Notes: generated by a model from the letters alone, not told the origin. A stretch of DNA of 64,000 nucleotides from Pseudomonas syringae (GCF_021605415.1 NZ_WKEQ01000019.1:1-64000), one strand, 5' to 3'; counted from the first letter of the stretch, positions 50,780-60,289 are shown. Program-made: numbers and translations.

Positions 50780-51772
50780 ATGCATCTGGTTCAATTCGAA
50801 TTGAGTAATGGCGAGCGCCGCGTTGGTGTGGTCGAGGGTGGGTCGGTTCGCGAAGTCCAGGACGCCCATACCGTGCGCGATCTGGCCCTGGCCGCCATCG
50901 AGGCCGGCAATAGCCTGGCGCAGCAAGTGCAATCCCTCGGTCTGGGCATCAGCCATGATTACGCCGAGCTGCTCGCCAACCTGCGCATTCTGCCACCGCT
51001 GGATCATCCGGATCCGGCGCACATGCTGGTCAGCGGCACCGGTCTGACCCACTTGGGCAGTGCCTCGGCGCGGGACAAAATGCACCAGCACGCCGGTGAT
51101 GAAGCGGCAATGACCGACACCATGCGCATTTTCAAATGGGGCGTGGAGGGTGGTAAACCGGCGGCGGGGCAAGCCGGTGTGCAACCGGAATGGTTCTACA
51201 AAGGTGATGGCAGCATCGTCGTGCGTCCGGGCCAACCGTTCCCGCTGCCGCCGTTTGCCGAAGACGCCGGCGAAGAGCCGGAAATGGCCGGCCTGTATCT
51301 CATCGGCAACGACGGCAAGCCTTATCGGCTGGGCTTCGCGGTCGGTAACGAGTTCTCCGACCACGTGATGGAACGCAAGAACTACCTGTACCTGGCCCAC
51401 TCGAAATTACGCAGTTGCAGTTATGGTCCGGAACTTCGCGTCGGTGAGCTACCCCAACACTTGGCAGGCAGCAGTCGCATCTTGCGCGACGGCGAAGTGT
51501 TGTGGCAAAACGAGTTCCTCAGTGGCGAGGCGAACATGTGCCACAGTTTGGCGAACCTCGAATATCACCACTTCAAATACAGCCAGTTCCTGCGCCCGGG
51601 CGACGTGCACATTCACTTTTTCGGCACCGCGACCCTGTCGTTCGCCGATGGCATCCGCACGCAACCGGGCGATGTGTTCGAAATCAGCCAGGCTGAATTC
51701 GGCGCACCGCTGGTCAACGGCATCGTCCCGGTTGCAGCGGCATTTGAACCGGACAGCATCGGCACCCTTTAA
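50780..51772 (+). CDS. AraD1-family protein, 2-keto-3-deoxy-L-arabinonate dehydratase type
   Basis: 330 residues from the ATG at 50780 (MHLVQFELSNGERRVGVVEGG); a longer reading would translate the REP element and is rejected. The fumarylacetoacetate-hydrolase fold is recognisable (PEWFYKGDGSIVVRPGQPFPLPPFAEDAGEEPEMAGLYLI and VGNEFSDHVMERKNYLYLAHSKLRSCSYGPE). AraD1-type members dehydrate 2-keto-3-deoxypentonate to 2,5-dioxopentanoate. Its stop is 10 bases before the next gene, which carries the following step. Confidence 0.88.
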   Translation: MHLVQFELSNGERRVGVVEGGSVREVQDAHTVRDLALAAIEAGNSLAQQVQSLGLGISHDYAELLANLRILPPLDHPDPAHMLVSGTGLTHLGSASARDKMHQHAGDEAAMTDTMRIFKWGVEGGKPAAGQAGVQPEWFYKGDGSIVVRPGQPFPLPPFAEDAGEEPEMAGLYLIGNDGKPYRLGFAVGNEFSDHVMERKNYLYLAHSKLRSCSYGPELRVGELPQHLAGSSRILRDGEVLWQNEFLSGEANMCHSLANLEYHHFKYSQFLRPGDVHIHFFGTATLSFADGIRTQPGDVFEISQAEFGAPLVNGIVPVAAAFEPDSIGTL

Positions 51773-51781
51773 GGAGATCCC

Positions 51782-53362
51782 ATGACTCAGATTCTCGGTC
51801 ACAACTACATCGGCGGGCAGCGCAGCGCGGCCGGTACCACCAAATTGCAAAGCGTTGACGCCGCAACCGGCGAGCAGCTGCCCCACGATTTCATCCAGGC
51901 CACTGCCGAAGAAGTCGACGCCGCCGCCAAAGCCGCCGCGTCTGCCTACTCAGCGTATCGCAGCCTCAGCGCTGAACGCCGCGCGCAATTTCTCGACGCC
52001 ATCGCTGATGAGCTCGACGCACTGGGCGATGACTTCGTTGCCGTGGTCTGCCGCGAAACCGCACTGCCAGCAGGGCGTATTCAGGGCGAACGCGGCCGCA
52101 CCAGCGGGCAGATGCGCCTGTTCGCCAAAGTGCTGCGTCGCGGTGATTTCTACGGAGCACGTATTGATCTAGCGTTGCCGGATCGTCAGCCGCTGCCGCG
52201 TCCGGATCTACGCCAATACCGTATCGGCCTCGGCCCGGTCGCCGTATTCGGCGCGAGTAACTTTCCGCTGGCGTTTTCCACGGCCGGAGGCGATACCGCG
52301 TCGGCGCTGGCCGCCGGTTGCCCGGTGGTGTTCAAGGCCCACAGTGGACATATGGCGACGGCGGAGCTGGTCGCCGATGCGATCATTCGCGCAGCGGAAA
52401 AAACCGCGATGCCGGCCGGTGTGTTCAACATGATTTACGGCGGTGGCGTCGGTGAATGGCTGGTCAAGCATCCGGCGATTCAGGCTGTTGGTTTTACCGG
52501 TTCGCTCAAGGGTGGCCGCGCGCTGTGCGACATGGCCGCCGCACGCCCGCAACCGATTCCGGTGTTCGCCGAGATGTCGAGCATCAATCCGGTCATCGTG
52601 CTGCCTCAAGCCCTGGCTGCCCGGGCCGAAACCGTTGCCCGCGACCTGACCGCTTCGGTGGTGCAAGGCTGCGGCCAGTTTTGCACCAACCCGGGCCTGG
52701 TCATCGGCATTCGCTCGCCGCAGTTCACCGCATTCGTTGAGCAAGTTGCCTCGTTGATCGGCGACCAGCCTGCGCAAACCATGCTCAACGCCGGCACCCT
52801 CGGCAGCTATGGCAAAGGCTTGCAAAAACTTTTGGCGCATTCCGGCATTGAGCATCTGGCCGGCAATCCGCAACAGGGCAATCAGGCGCAGCCGCAGTTG
52901 TTCAAGGCTGACGCCAGTCTGCTGATCAATGGCGACGAAGCGTTGCAGGAAGAAGTGTTCGGCCCGACCACGGTGATTGTCGAAGTGGCGGATCAGGCGC
53001 AACTGAGCGCCGCGCTTCACGGCCTGCACGGGCAACTCACGGCGACGATCATCGGCGAGCCGGCAGATTTCGAGCAGTTCCCCGAACTGACGCCACTGCT
53101 GGAGCAAAAAGTCGGGCGCATCCTGCTCAACGGTTACCCAACCGGTGTCGAAGTCTGTGATTCGATGGTCCACGGCGGGCCGTATCCGGCAACCTCCGAT
53201 GCCCGTGGCACTTCGGTGGGCACGCTGGCCATCGACCGCTTCCTGCGTCCGGTGTGTTTCCAGAACTACCCCGACAGCCTGCTGCCGGAACCGCTGAAAA
53301 ACGCTAATCCGTTGCAGATCCAGCGCCTCGTCGACGGCAAGCCGTCACGCGAAGCCCTCTGA
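51782..53362 (+). CDS. 2,5-dioxovalerate (alpha-ketoglutarate semialdehyde) dehydrogenase
   Basis: 526 residues, long for an aldehyde dehydrogenase and typical of the NADP-linked KGSADH group (start ILGHNYIGGQRSA). GASNFPLAFSTAGGDTASALAAGCPVVFKAHSGH, catalytic Glu in VFAEMSSINPV and Cys in GCGQFCTNPGLV are in place. It makes 2-oxoglutarate from 2,5-dioxopentanoate, the last Weimberg step. It lies 10 bases after the AraD1-like gene; AAGGAG precedes its ATG. Confidence 0.93.
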   Translation: MTQILGHNYIGGQRSAAGTTKLQSVDAATGEQLPHDFIQATAEEVDAAAKAAASAYSAYRSLSAERRAQFLDAIADELDALGDDFVAVVCRETALPAGRIQGERGRTSGQMRLFAKVLRRGDFYGARIDLALPDRQPLPRPDLRQYRIGLGPVAVFGASNFPLAFSTAGGDTASALAAGCPVVFKAHSGHMATAELVADAIIRAAEKTAMPAGVFNMIYGGGVGEWLVKHPAIQAVGFTGSLKGGRALCDMAAARPQPIPVFAEMSSINPVIVLPQALAARAETVARDLTASVVQGCGQFCTNPGLVIGIRSPQFTAFVEQVASLIGDQPAQTMLNAGTLGSYGKGLQKLLAHSGIEHLAGNPQQGNQAQPQLFKADASLLINGDEALQEEVFGPTTVIVEVADQAQLSAALHGLHGQLTATIIGEPADFEQFPELTPLLEQKVGRILLNGYPTGVEVCDSMVHGGPYPATSDARGTSVGTLAIDRFLRPVCFQNYPDSLLPEPLKNANPLQIQRLVDGKPSREAL

Positions 53363-53370
53363 CCCCAACC

Positions 53371-53452
53371 GGTGAGCATTCCCACGCGCCGCGTGGGAAT
53401 GCATTTCGGAACGCTCGGCGTTAAAAGATCGCAGCCTGCGGCCGCCCGTCCA
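53371..53452. repeat. Composite repeat after the KGSADH gene
   Basis: GAGCATTCCCACGCGCCGCG followed by TGGGAATGC is an inverted inner element, followed by CGGAACGCTCGGCGTTAAAA and GATCGCAGCCTGCGGC. These are the same building blocks as at 31331 and 37136. Confidence 0.65.
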
Positions 53453-53511
53453 GAGGGGCGGCGGTCACATTGAGCTATCATTGGCCCTTTCCCCCTGAAA
53501 GACCGACTGCC

Positions 53512-53805
53512 ATGACTGCCACCACACTTCTCCAAGCCCTCGAACACTGCGACATGGTCGAAATCGATGGCTTGCACGCCTTTGAATTCTCCCTCTATGA
53601 AGACGACGGGCTGCACATCGAACTCATGGACGGTCGCTTGTCGAAACACTGGGAATTCACCCCCGAACAAGTCAGAGCCGCCACCTTCGACAACGACCTG
53701 CAAAGCTGGGTGATTGTCGGCGAGTTTGGCGAACATCGCCTGGTGCTGATTGAGGCCTTCGGCGGCAGTGATGACGACGAGGAAGAACACAATGACAATG
53801 CGTAA
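53512..53805 (+). CDS. Small acidic hypothetical protein
   Basis: 97 residues from the ATG at 53512 (MTATTLLQALEHCDMVEIDGL); an upstream frame to 53470 adds 14 unlikely residues. Its sequence is acidic (SDDDEEEHNDNA at the end) and rich in alternating strands (HIELMDGRLSKHWEFTPEQV), with no signal peptide or membrane segment. I do not recognise the family. It overlaps the lactonase start by 14 bases and so is probably coupled to it. Confidence 0.75.
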   Translation: MTATTLLQALEHCDMVEIDGLHAFEFSLYEDDGLHIELMDGRLSKHWEFTPEQVRAATFDNDLQSWVIVGEFGEHRLVLIEAFGGSDDDEEEHNDNA

Positions 53806-54967
53806 ATTCTGGCCGCTGCTGATGGCCGGCAGCGTCGGCGCGATGGGTATTTCCAGCGCATCCGCCGAAAGCTTTCAACTGCTGGTCGGCTCCTACACCG
53901 CCAACACCAGTCAGGGCATCTATCGAATGAATTTCGACAGCGCCACCGGACAGATCGACGCCAAGCCGCTGCAAGTGATTAAGAGCGGAAATCCGTCCTG
54001 GCTGACCCTGTCCCGGGATCAGCAACGGCTATTCGTGGTCAACGAAAACGGCCCGGGCCAGAAAGATCCGGTCGGCCGCGTCAGCAGCTATGCGATCGAC
54101 CCGAAAACACACGAGATCAGCCTGATCAATCAAGTACAAAGCCTGGGTAACGAACCCACCCATTCGAGTCTGAGCGGCGATGCGAGCCATTTGTTCGTCA
54201 GCAACTACTCTGTAGTGGAAGATCCGGGCGGCACCCTCGCAGTGTTGCCGGTGGGTGGTGACGGCAAACTCAAGCCTGTGGTGCAGATGAGTGCTCACCC
54301 GGCGAGTCGCGTGAATGCCGAACGCCAGGCGTCGAACCATGTTCACTCGACCGTATCGTCGCCGGACGGCCGTTACGTGTTCTCCAACGATCTCGGCGCG
54401 GATAAGGTGTTCATCTACCAACTCGACCCGCAAGCCAATCCAGATCTGCCGCTGACCCCGGCGAAAACACCGTTTGTAGCCTTGCCGCCGGGCAGCGGCC
54501 CGCGTCATTTGCTGTTTAGCGCCGATGGCAGACACGCCTGGCTGACCATGGAAATGAGCGCGCAGGTGGCAGTGTTCGATTACAACGACGGCGTGCTGAA
54601 GCAGACCCAAATGGTCGACCTCGCCGCCGGCCAGCCGACCTCGGACAAGGCAGCCGCCGCGTTGCACACATCGAGCGACGGCAAATTCCTTTATGTGAGT
54701 AACCGTGGTACCGCCAACCAGATGCTGGTGTTCGCCATCGACCCGGCGACCGGTCAGCTCAAAGAGCTGCAGCGACGCTCCGTTGAAGGCGATCATCCCC
54801 GTGAGTTCAGCCTCGATCCGAGCGGCAACTTTGTGCTGATTGCCAACCAGAAGAGCAACCAGATCGTCGTCGTCGAGCGCGATGCCAACACCGGTCTGCT
54901 CGGTAAAACCGTGCAAAAGTTGCCGATGGACGCGCCGAGCGATGTGAAGTTTATCGTGCGTCAATGA
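53792..54967 (+). CDS. Exported lactonase-family (seven-bladed propeller) protein
   Basis: 391 residues from the ATG at 53792, with GAGGAAG seven bases upstream; an ATG two codons later is equally usable. Signal peptide MRKFWPLLMAGSVGAMGISSASAES. The fold is the 6-phosphogluconolactonase/3-carboxymuconate-cyclase propeller (LLVGSYTANTSQGIYRMNFD ... NHVHSTVSSPDGRYVFSNDLGADKVFIYQ ... GPRHLLFSADGRHAWLTMEMS). It could open sugar lactones in the periplasm ahead of the cytosolic aldonate route next door, but that is inferred from position. Confidence 0.9.
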   Translation: MTMRKFWPLLMAGSVGAMGISSASAESFQLLVGSYTANTSQGIYRMNFDSATGQIDAKPLQVIKSGNPSWLTLSRDQQRLFVVNENGPGQKDPVGRVSSYAIDPKTHEISLINQVQSLGNEPTHSSLSGDASHLFVSNYSVVEDPGGTLAVLPVGGDGKLKPVVQMSAHPASRVNAERQASNHVHSTVSSPDGRYVFSNDLGADKVFIYQLDPQANPDLPLTPAKTPFVALPPGSGPRHLLFSADGRHAWLTMEMSAQVAVFDYNDGVLKQTQMVDLAAGQPTSDKAAAALHTSSDGKFLYVSNRGTANQMLVFAIDPATGQLKELQRRSVEGDHPREFSLDPSGNFVLIANQKSNQIVVVERDANTGLLGKTVQKLPMDAPSDVKFIVRQ

Positions 54968-54971
54968 GCCG

Positions 54972-54994
54972 CAGGTCCCGGTTTACGGGGCCTG
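54972..54994 (+). terminator. Weak hairpin after the lactonase gene
   Basis: CAGGTCCCG and CGGGGCCTG pair with one G-T wobble around a GTTTA loop, five bases after the stop. No T-run follows. Confidence 0.3.
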
Positions 54995-55123
54995 AAGCGG
55001 TGTATCGATGACGCTGATAATCGCTAGTGTTTCAAAGCATTTCAGGCAACCAACCCTCGAGCGTTACGTTTGCTCCACGGCCCAAACGGGCAAGCAAACC
55101 AAACGAACACGAGGGTTACCGCC

Positions 55124-55303
55124 ATGAACTTCAATCTTTTCTCCGTTATCGCCGCTTCCGCCATCTCCGCCACCGTCGCTCTGCCAGCCAGTGCCAGCGT
55201 TGAAGTCAGCAGCAAAAAATCCCACGCGCAAAGCTACACCCAAAAATACCTGCAACAGAGCGCGAACTTCTATGCCGCGCTGGATCACAAAATCCAACAC
55301 TGA
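55124..55303 (+). CDS. Small exported protein
   Basis: 59 residues from the ATG at 55124. A signal peptide (MNFNLFSVIAASAISATVALPASAS) leaves a mature peptide of about 34 residues, basic and rich in Lys/Gln/His (SKKSHAQSYTQKYLQQSANF). GAGGG lies 10 bases upstream. No family recognised; it is followed by a REP element that could end a monocistronic transcript. Confidence 0.65.
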   Translation: MNFNLFSVIAASAISATVALPASASVEVSSKKSHAQSYTQKYLQQSANFYAALDHKIQH

Positions 55304-55327
55304 AATGACCGAATCCGCACTCCCCGA

Positions 55328-55397
55328 GGGGCTGCAGGAGGCTGCGATCTTTTGATCTTATGAAATCAAAAGATCGCAGCCTTCGGCAGCCCTTACA
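55328..55397. repeat. REP-type inverted repeat
   Basis: AGGAGGCTGCGATCTTTTGAT faces ATCAAAAGATCGCAGCCTTC, with about 10 bases of loop. It is the same element as at 27242-27316. Confidence 0.8.
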
Positions 55398-55553
55398 CGC
55401 GCGTGCGATTGAGGGCGATAGGTTTTGTTTAGCGGCCGGATAGTGTCGCTTAATGATTAACGAAGCTGATACTTGGTATGGGAAACGCTGAGTGGTTCGT
55501 TCCGCTTATTTGATCGATTCTGTGGCCATCGCAACCCGCCAATGGAGAAGATC

Positions 55554-55766
55554 ATGGCCAGCGCACTCATCACTTCCGCCAAACGCGGCGCCTATGTGGC
55601 CATCGGTCTGTATTTGGCGCTGGTCGTGGTTGTCAGCATTTCGTCCCAGCTCGAACACAGCTTCAACGCGCCGATAGACGTCGCAAGCCCCGGCATCCAG
55701 TTTGAACACCGCACGCAAAACGCAGCGGTCGATCACGCTGAACTCACAGAAGCACTCGGGGTATGA
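55554..55766 (+). CDS. Small membrane protein, first of a coupled pair
   Basis: 70 residues from the ATG at 55554, chosen because GGAGAAG lies just upstream (an ATG four codons earlier is inside that site). One membrane segment (VAIGLYLALVVVVSISS) follows a short basic N-terminus. The C-terminal part is soluble and ends EALGV. It overlaps the next gene by four bases (ATGA). Function unknown. Confidence 0.6.
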   Translation: MASALITSAKRGAYVAIGLYLALVVVVSISSQLEHSFNAPIDVASPGIQFEHRTQNAAVDHAELTEALGV

Positions 55767-56020
55767 AAGGGTACAGACTCTGGGTGATCGCGACGCTCGC
55801 CTTCATCACCAACGGCACGGCGCTGCTGGGGATTGGCCAGGGCTCGGTCGGATCACTGGCTCGGGCCATCGAAGCCAGGCACACCATTGCTCATGACATC
55901 GAGCGGGCCAACGCGTCGGCGATGCTGTCGGGCAATCCGCCGTGCAGGGCGTCGGCCCCATTCCTCGGCCCGTTCGAAATCGATTGCGGCGCGCTGAACA
56001 TGTGCGCCGCCTTAGCCTGA
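55763..56020 (+). CDS. Small membrane or exported protein, second of the pair
   Basis: 85 residues starting at the ATG that overlaps the previous stop. One hydrophobic segment (LWVIATLAFITNGTALLGIG) is followed by a soluble part with two Cys-containing turns near the end (PPCRASAPFLGPFEIDCGALNMC). The Cys pattern suggests disulfides outside the cytoplasm. Not recognised; coupling to the upstream gene suggests a two-component membrane protein. Confidence 0.55.
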   Translation: MKGYRLWVIATLAFITNGTALLGIGQGSVGSLARAIEARHTIAHDIERANASAMLSGNPPCRASAPFLGPFEIDCGALNMCAALA

Positions 56021-56054
56021 ACCCCCCGAGCCTTCGGCAGCCCCTACACGGTGG

Positions 56055-56651
56055 CTATTTTTTCATGATGGACGTGAACAGGTCGGATTCGATATAGCGC
56101 TGCAGCCAGGCCTGCAAACGTAGGTAAGGCGTTTGTGCAAACCAGTCGCGATCAACGTGGGCGAATTGACGGATGAAGGGCATCAATGCCACATCCGCCA
56201 GGCAGGGTTGATCGCCCAGCAAGTAGTCATGACCGCTCAATCGTTCATCGAGTTGGTTGAGAAACAACGCACCTTCAGCGCGATACACCTGCATCGGTTG
56301 CTCTGGATAGCGCTCGGCGTATTTGTAGCGATTCAAGTGCACCTTGAACGCTTGGTCGTTGGCTTCGATCAATCCATTGATGCGGGCCATTCCCTGCGGA
56401 TCGTCCTTGAGCAACCAATCATCCGGATCATGTTGCGCCAGCGCCCAGCGCATGATCTCCAGACTTTCCTCCAGCACCTGACCACTCGCATCGAGCACCG
56501 GCACCGTGCCTTTGGGCGACAGCGCGAGCATCTCGGCAGGTTTGGCCTTGAGGCTGACCTCAACGATATTCAGCGCCACGCCCGAATAGCGCAAAGCCAT
56601 TCGCGCGCGCATGGCGTAAGGGCAGCGCCGGAAGGAATACAGCGTGTTCAT
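56055..56651 (-). CDS. Glutathione S-transferase family protein
   Basis: 198 residues. The thioredoxin-like N-domain starts LYSFRRCPYAMRARMALRYSG with a CxxA redox position, followed by VPVLDASGQVLEESLEIMRWAL and the helical C-domain (LSGHDYLLGDQPCLADVALMPFIRQFAHVDRDWF). It overlaps sbcC by four bases at 56648-56651 and is the last gene of the sbcD-sbcC-GST run, an arrangement I know from other Pseudomonas. Confidence 0.9.
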   Translation of the reverse strand: MNTLYSFRRCPYAMRARMALRYSGVALNIVEVSLKAKPAEMLALSPKGTVPVLDASGQVLEESLEIMRWALAQHDPDDWLLKDDPQGMARINGLIEANDQAFKVHLNRYKYAERYPEQPMQVYRAEGALFLNQLDERLSGHDYLLGDQPCLADVALMPFIRQFAHVDRDWFAQTPYLRLQAWLQRYIESDLFTSIMKK

Positions 56652-59600
56652 TTCACCTCCAGCGTGCTCAAACCATTGCCCTGGCGCTGCACCTGAATCT
56701 GCACCGGTATCCGTTCGTGCATTTCCTGCACGTGGGAAATCACCGCAACCTTGCGGCCTTGGGCCTGTAAACCGTCGAGCGCGTCCATGGCCAGTTGCAG
56801 GGATTGCGGGTCGAGGCTGCCGAAACCTTCGTCGATAAACAGCGATTCGATTTTCAGGGTGCTCGACGCCATCGACGCCAGCCCCAACGCCAATGCCAGC
56901 GACACCAGGAACGTCTCGCCGCCGGACAGCGAATGCACCGAGCGCAATTCATCGCCCATTTCCGTGTCCATCACCAGCAAACCGAGCATGCTGCCACCGC
57001 GTTTCAGGCGATAGCGTTTGACCAGTTGGCGCAGTTGCACGTTGGCGTGATGCACCAGCAGATCGAGGTTGTAGGCCTGGGCGATCTTGCGGAAGGTGTC
57101 GCCGGTGGCCGAGCCGATCAGTGCGTTGAGGCGCGCCCAGCGCTGATATTCCGCGTAAGCGTCGGCGATTTGTTGCGCCAGTGCCTGATTGGCGTTTTGC
57201 CGACGCTGATCCTCGCTTTGCTCGGCACGCAGCTCAGCGCATTGCTGTTCGCTGGCGGCGAACTGGTTTTGCAGGTCGGTGAGGGCGCTGGCGAGTTGTT
57301 CGGCATCGAGGTTGCCATTGTGCTGCGCCTGATGACTTTGCAGCTGTCGGTCGCGCTCCTGCACCAACACGTTGGCTTGTTCGATGGCTTTTTCGTTGTG
57401 TTGCAAGCGTTGGCGCAGGTCAGCGACATCGGCATCACCCACCCGCAGCAAAGCTTCGAGGCCGCCGTCATCCAGTTCGGGATGCAGCGCGCGCCATTCG
57501 CTGATGCCGGTGGCGAGGCTGTTATGTTCAGTTTCCAGCACCGACAAACGTTCTTGCTGCGACTTCAGTTCAGTCGCGATCTGCACAAGTTGCGTGCGAA
57601 CACTTTGCAGCTCGTGCGCCGTGGAGGTTTCGGCGGAGCGCGCCTGTTCAACGGCGTGTTCCAGGTGTTGCTGCCAATTTTCGGCGCTGCCGTGTTCGCC
57701 CAACAGTTCGGCAAGTTTTTGCTGGCTCGTCTGTTGCTGCTCAGCCAAGGCATTGAAAGCTGTTTCGGCACTCCGCTGCTGTTGCACGCGGGTCTGCTGG
57801 CGATCCTGTTCCTTCTCCAGCGTTTGCTGACGCTGTAGTTGCTCGTCCAATTCTTCTTTTTGCTGATCGAGTTGCGCCAGGCGCTCGGCGATTTGCCGAT
57901 CGAGCTGCATGAACGTTTCGGCCGGTTGGTTGCGCAACGCCTCCAGCGTATCGGCCGGCAGCAGGCTGGCAAACGCGGTGAGTTCCTCGTCGAGACGCTG
58001 ACGGTCGCTGCTCAGTTCGCGTTGCTGGTTAGCCAGCTGTTGAGCCGCTTGCTGATGCGCGGTTTCGGCCTGGCGCAGTTGTTGGGCAAGACGTGCGGCA
58101 TCCTGTTGCAGGGTGAGCAAAGCGGTCTGACGCTGTTCGTCCTGGACGATGCTCTGGTTCAACTGACTGCTTTGCTGGGTGAGCCAGGCATCGCGTTTGG
58201 CCGCGTCCTGATTCATCAGCGAGGCCGACGACGGGTGCGCCGCCAGGCTTGGCGCCAGGGCTTGCTGCTGGCTCGCGACCTGTTCCTGCTGTTGCAGCAA
58301 TTCTTTCTGCCGGGCGATCACGCCACCGACGTCCGCGCGCAGTTCGGTCAGTTTTTCCTTGAGCAGATCCACAGTTTGCTGGGCGTTGGCCTGTTCGCTT
58401 TCGTCATGCCGGCCGAGGCTTTGCAGCAGTGCTTCCGGCTGATGATACGGATGCTCGTGACTGCCGCAGACCGGGCACGGTTCGCCGTCGTGCAATTGCG
58501 CCCGCAACTCTTCGACACTGGCACTGCGCGCCAGACGCTGACGCTCCAGCAGTTCGCGGGTGACGCTGAGGGTTTGTTCGGCAATGGTCAGTTCGGCTTT
58601 GGTTTTCACGCCATCCTGAGTCAGGCGATCGCGTTCCTGCTGCGCGCTGAGCTGGCGTTGCTGCAAGTCGCTGGCGCGGGTGTCCAGTTCCTTTTGAGTG
58701 GCCCACAGTCGACTGAGGTCTTCGATGGCGCGCAGTTGTTTGCGATTGTCTTGCAGCAGGCTGCCGAGAATGCCGATCTGCTCGGCCACGGCGTCCGGCT
58801 CGGCACCGGCCTCTTTGTACAGCACTTCCAGTTGCTGTTTTTGCGTGGTGAACGCTTCAACGGTGCGTGTGGCGTTCTGTTCCAGGTTGGCCAGTTCGGC
58901 CTGGCCTTTGTTGAGACGATTGCCGATCAGCATCAATTGCTGCAAGCGGTCGCGGTAAGCCTTCCAGGCGTCGCTCAATGGCGCGAGGTGAGCGCTTTTC
59001 TCGAGATCAGCGGCAATTTGTTGCAAGCGCTGGGCGACCCGTTCTTGCTGCTCAAGCAAGTTTTGAATAGTGCCTTGTCCGTGAGTACTCGCCGATTGTG
59101 CATTGAGTTTCGCCTCGGCGGCGCCGGCCGCTTCCTTGAGGAGGCGGGCGAGGGTGCTTTGCACTTCGAAGGCTTCACGCAGCAACGGTGCGCTGTCGAC
59201 CTGACGCTTTTGTGATTCGCCGAGGGCAAGCTGTGCCGCGCCCAGCCGTTGCTCCAGCAGCGACTGACGTTCAGTCAGTTCGCCGTGCTGACGGGTGTGC
59301 TCGGCGATCTGTGCGGCCAGTGGCGTCAGCAACCCATCCACCTGTGCCTTGCGGGCGAACTGATGGCGTTGCGGGGCGAGTTGTTCCAAGCGCGTCAAGG
59401 TCTCACGGTCAGCGCTCAGCAAATCCCACTGCTGCTGAGCGCCGAGCAATTGTTCGACGGCGGCTTGTTGCGAGTCTTGCAACTGGCGCAAATCTTTCAG
59501 CCAAGTGTGCTGCTGTTCCAGTTGCTTGAGTTGGGCCTGTTGCAGCTTCAGTTGCTGCTGGGCCGCGTTGAAGCGCTCGTCGAGTTCGGCACGGGCCTCG

Positions 59601-60289
59601 GGCGTTAGCGGTGTCACGCCGATGGCCTGATCCTGCAACAGCTTGTGCGCTTCGCGGGCCTCTTTGGTCTTGTCGAAGGCGCGGCGGCCGAGGCGTGTAT
59701 AGAGCGCGGTGTCGGTGAGTTTTTCCAGCAGCTCGCTGCGGTCGTTATCGTCGGCCTTGAGGAACGCGCTGAACTCGCTTTGCGCCAGCAGCACCGCGCG
59801 GGTGAACTGTTCGAAGTTCAGGCCGAGGGCTGTTTCCAGTTGTGTCTTGTATTCGCCTTTCTGGCTGGCGAGCAATTGATCCTGATCGATGTCGCGCAAA
59901 CTTTGGCGGCTGGCTTGCAACTTGCCGCCAGCCTTTTCCCGAGCTCGATTGGCTTCCCAGCGCGCGCGATATCGACGGCCGTCGACGCCGACAAAATCTA
60001 CTTCCGCGTAGCCTTCACCGGTGCCACGGCGCAACAGCGTGCGCGGGTCGCCGGTAGCGATTTCACCGTCGGCGTCCGGCACTTTGGCGTCGCGGCCTGT
60101 GTTGTTCAAGCGCGGCACGGCGCCGAACAGCGCCAGGCACAAGGCATCGAGCAGGGTACTTTTACCGGCGCCGGTGGGGCCGGTGATCGCGAACAGTCCG
60201 GCGCTGGCCAGCGGTTCGGCGGTGAAATCAATTTCGAAAGGGCCGGCCAGGGAGGCAAGGTTTTTCAAGCGGATGGCGAGAATCTTCAT
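56648..60289 (-). CDS. sbcC: Exonuclease SbcCD, SbcC ATPase subunit
   Basis: 1213 residues. Walker A is GPTGAGKSTLLDAL near the N-terminus, two long coiled-coil arms flank a zinc hook GEPCPVCGSH (about 606-612), and the C-terminal ABC part has LSGGETFLVSLALALGLASM and LFIDEGFGSLD. With SbcD it opens hairpins and trims palindromic or blocked DNA ends. It overlaps sbcD at its start and the GST gene at its end. Confidence 0.96.
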   Translation of the reverse strand: MKILAIRLKNLASLAGPFEIDFTAEPLASAGLFAITGPTGAGKSTLLDALCLALFGAVPRLNNTGRDAKVPDADGEIATGDPRTLLRRGTGEGYAEVDFVGVDGRRYRARWEANRAREKAGGKLQASRQSLRDIDQDQLLASQKGEYKTQLETALGLNFEQFTRAVLLAQSEFSAFLKADDNDRSELLEKLTDTALYTRLGRRAFDKTKEAREAHKLLQDQAIGVTPLTPEARAELDERFNAAQQQLKLQQAQLKQLEQQHTWLKDLRQLQDSQQAAVEQLLGAQQQWDLLSADRETLTRLEQLAPQRHQFARKAQVDGLLTPLAAQIAEHTRQHGELTERQSLLEQRLGAAQLALGESQKRQVDSAPLLREAFEVQSTLARLLKEAAGAAEAKLNAQSASTHGQGTIQNLLEQQERVAQRLQQIAADLEKSAHLAPLSDAWKAYRDRLQQLMLIGNRLNKGQAELANLEQNATRTVEAFTTQKQQLEVLYKEAGAEPDAVAEQIGILGSLLQDNRKQLRAIEDLSRLWATQKELDTRASDLQQRQLSAQQERDRLTQDGVKTKAELTIAEQTLSVTRELLERQRLARSASVEELRAQLHDGEPCPVCGSHEHPYHQPEALLQSLGRHDESEQANAQQTVDLLKEKLTELRADVGGVIARQKELLQQQEQVASQQQALAPSLAAHPSSASLMNQDAAKRDAWLTQQSSQLNQSIVQDEQRQTALLTLQQDAARLAQQLRQAETAHQQAAQQLANQQRELSSDRQRLDEELTAFASLLPADTLEALRNQPAETFMQLDRQIAERLAQLDQQKEELDEQLQRQQTLEKEQDRQQTRVQQQRSAETAFNALAEQQQTSQQKLAELLGEHGSAENWQQHLEHAVEQARSAETSTAHELQSVRTQLVQIATELKSQQERLSVLETEHNSLATGISEWRALHPELDDGGLEALLRVGDADVADLRQRLQHNEKAIEQANVLVQERDRQLQSHQAQHNGNLDAEQLASALTDLQNQFAASEQQCAELRAEQSEDQRRQNANQALAQQIADAYAEYQRWARLNALIGSATGDTFRKIAQAYNLDLLVHHANVQLRQLVKRYRLKRGGSMLGLLVMDTEMGDELRSVHSLSGGETFLVSLALALGLASMASSTLKIESLFIDEGFGSLDPQSLQLAMDALDGLQAQGRKVAVISHVQEMHERIPVQIQVQRQGNGLSTLEVK

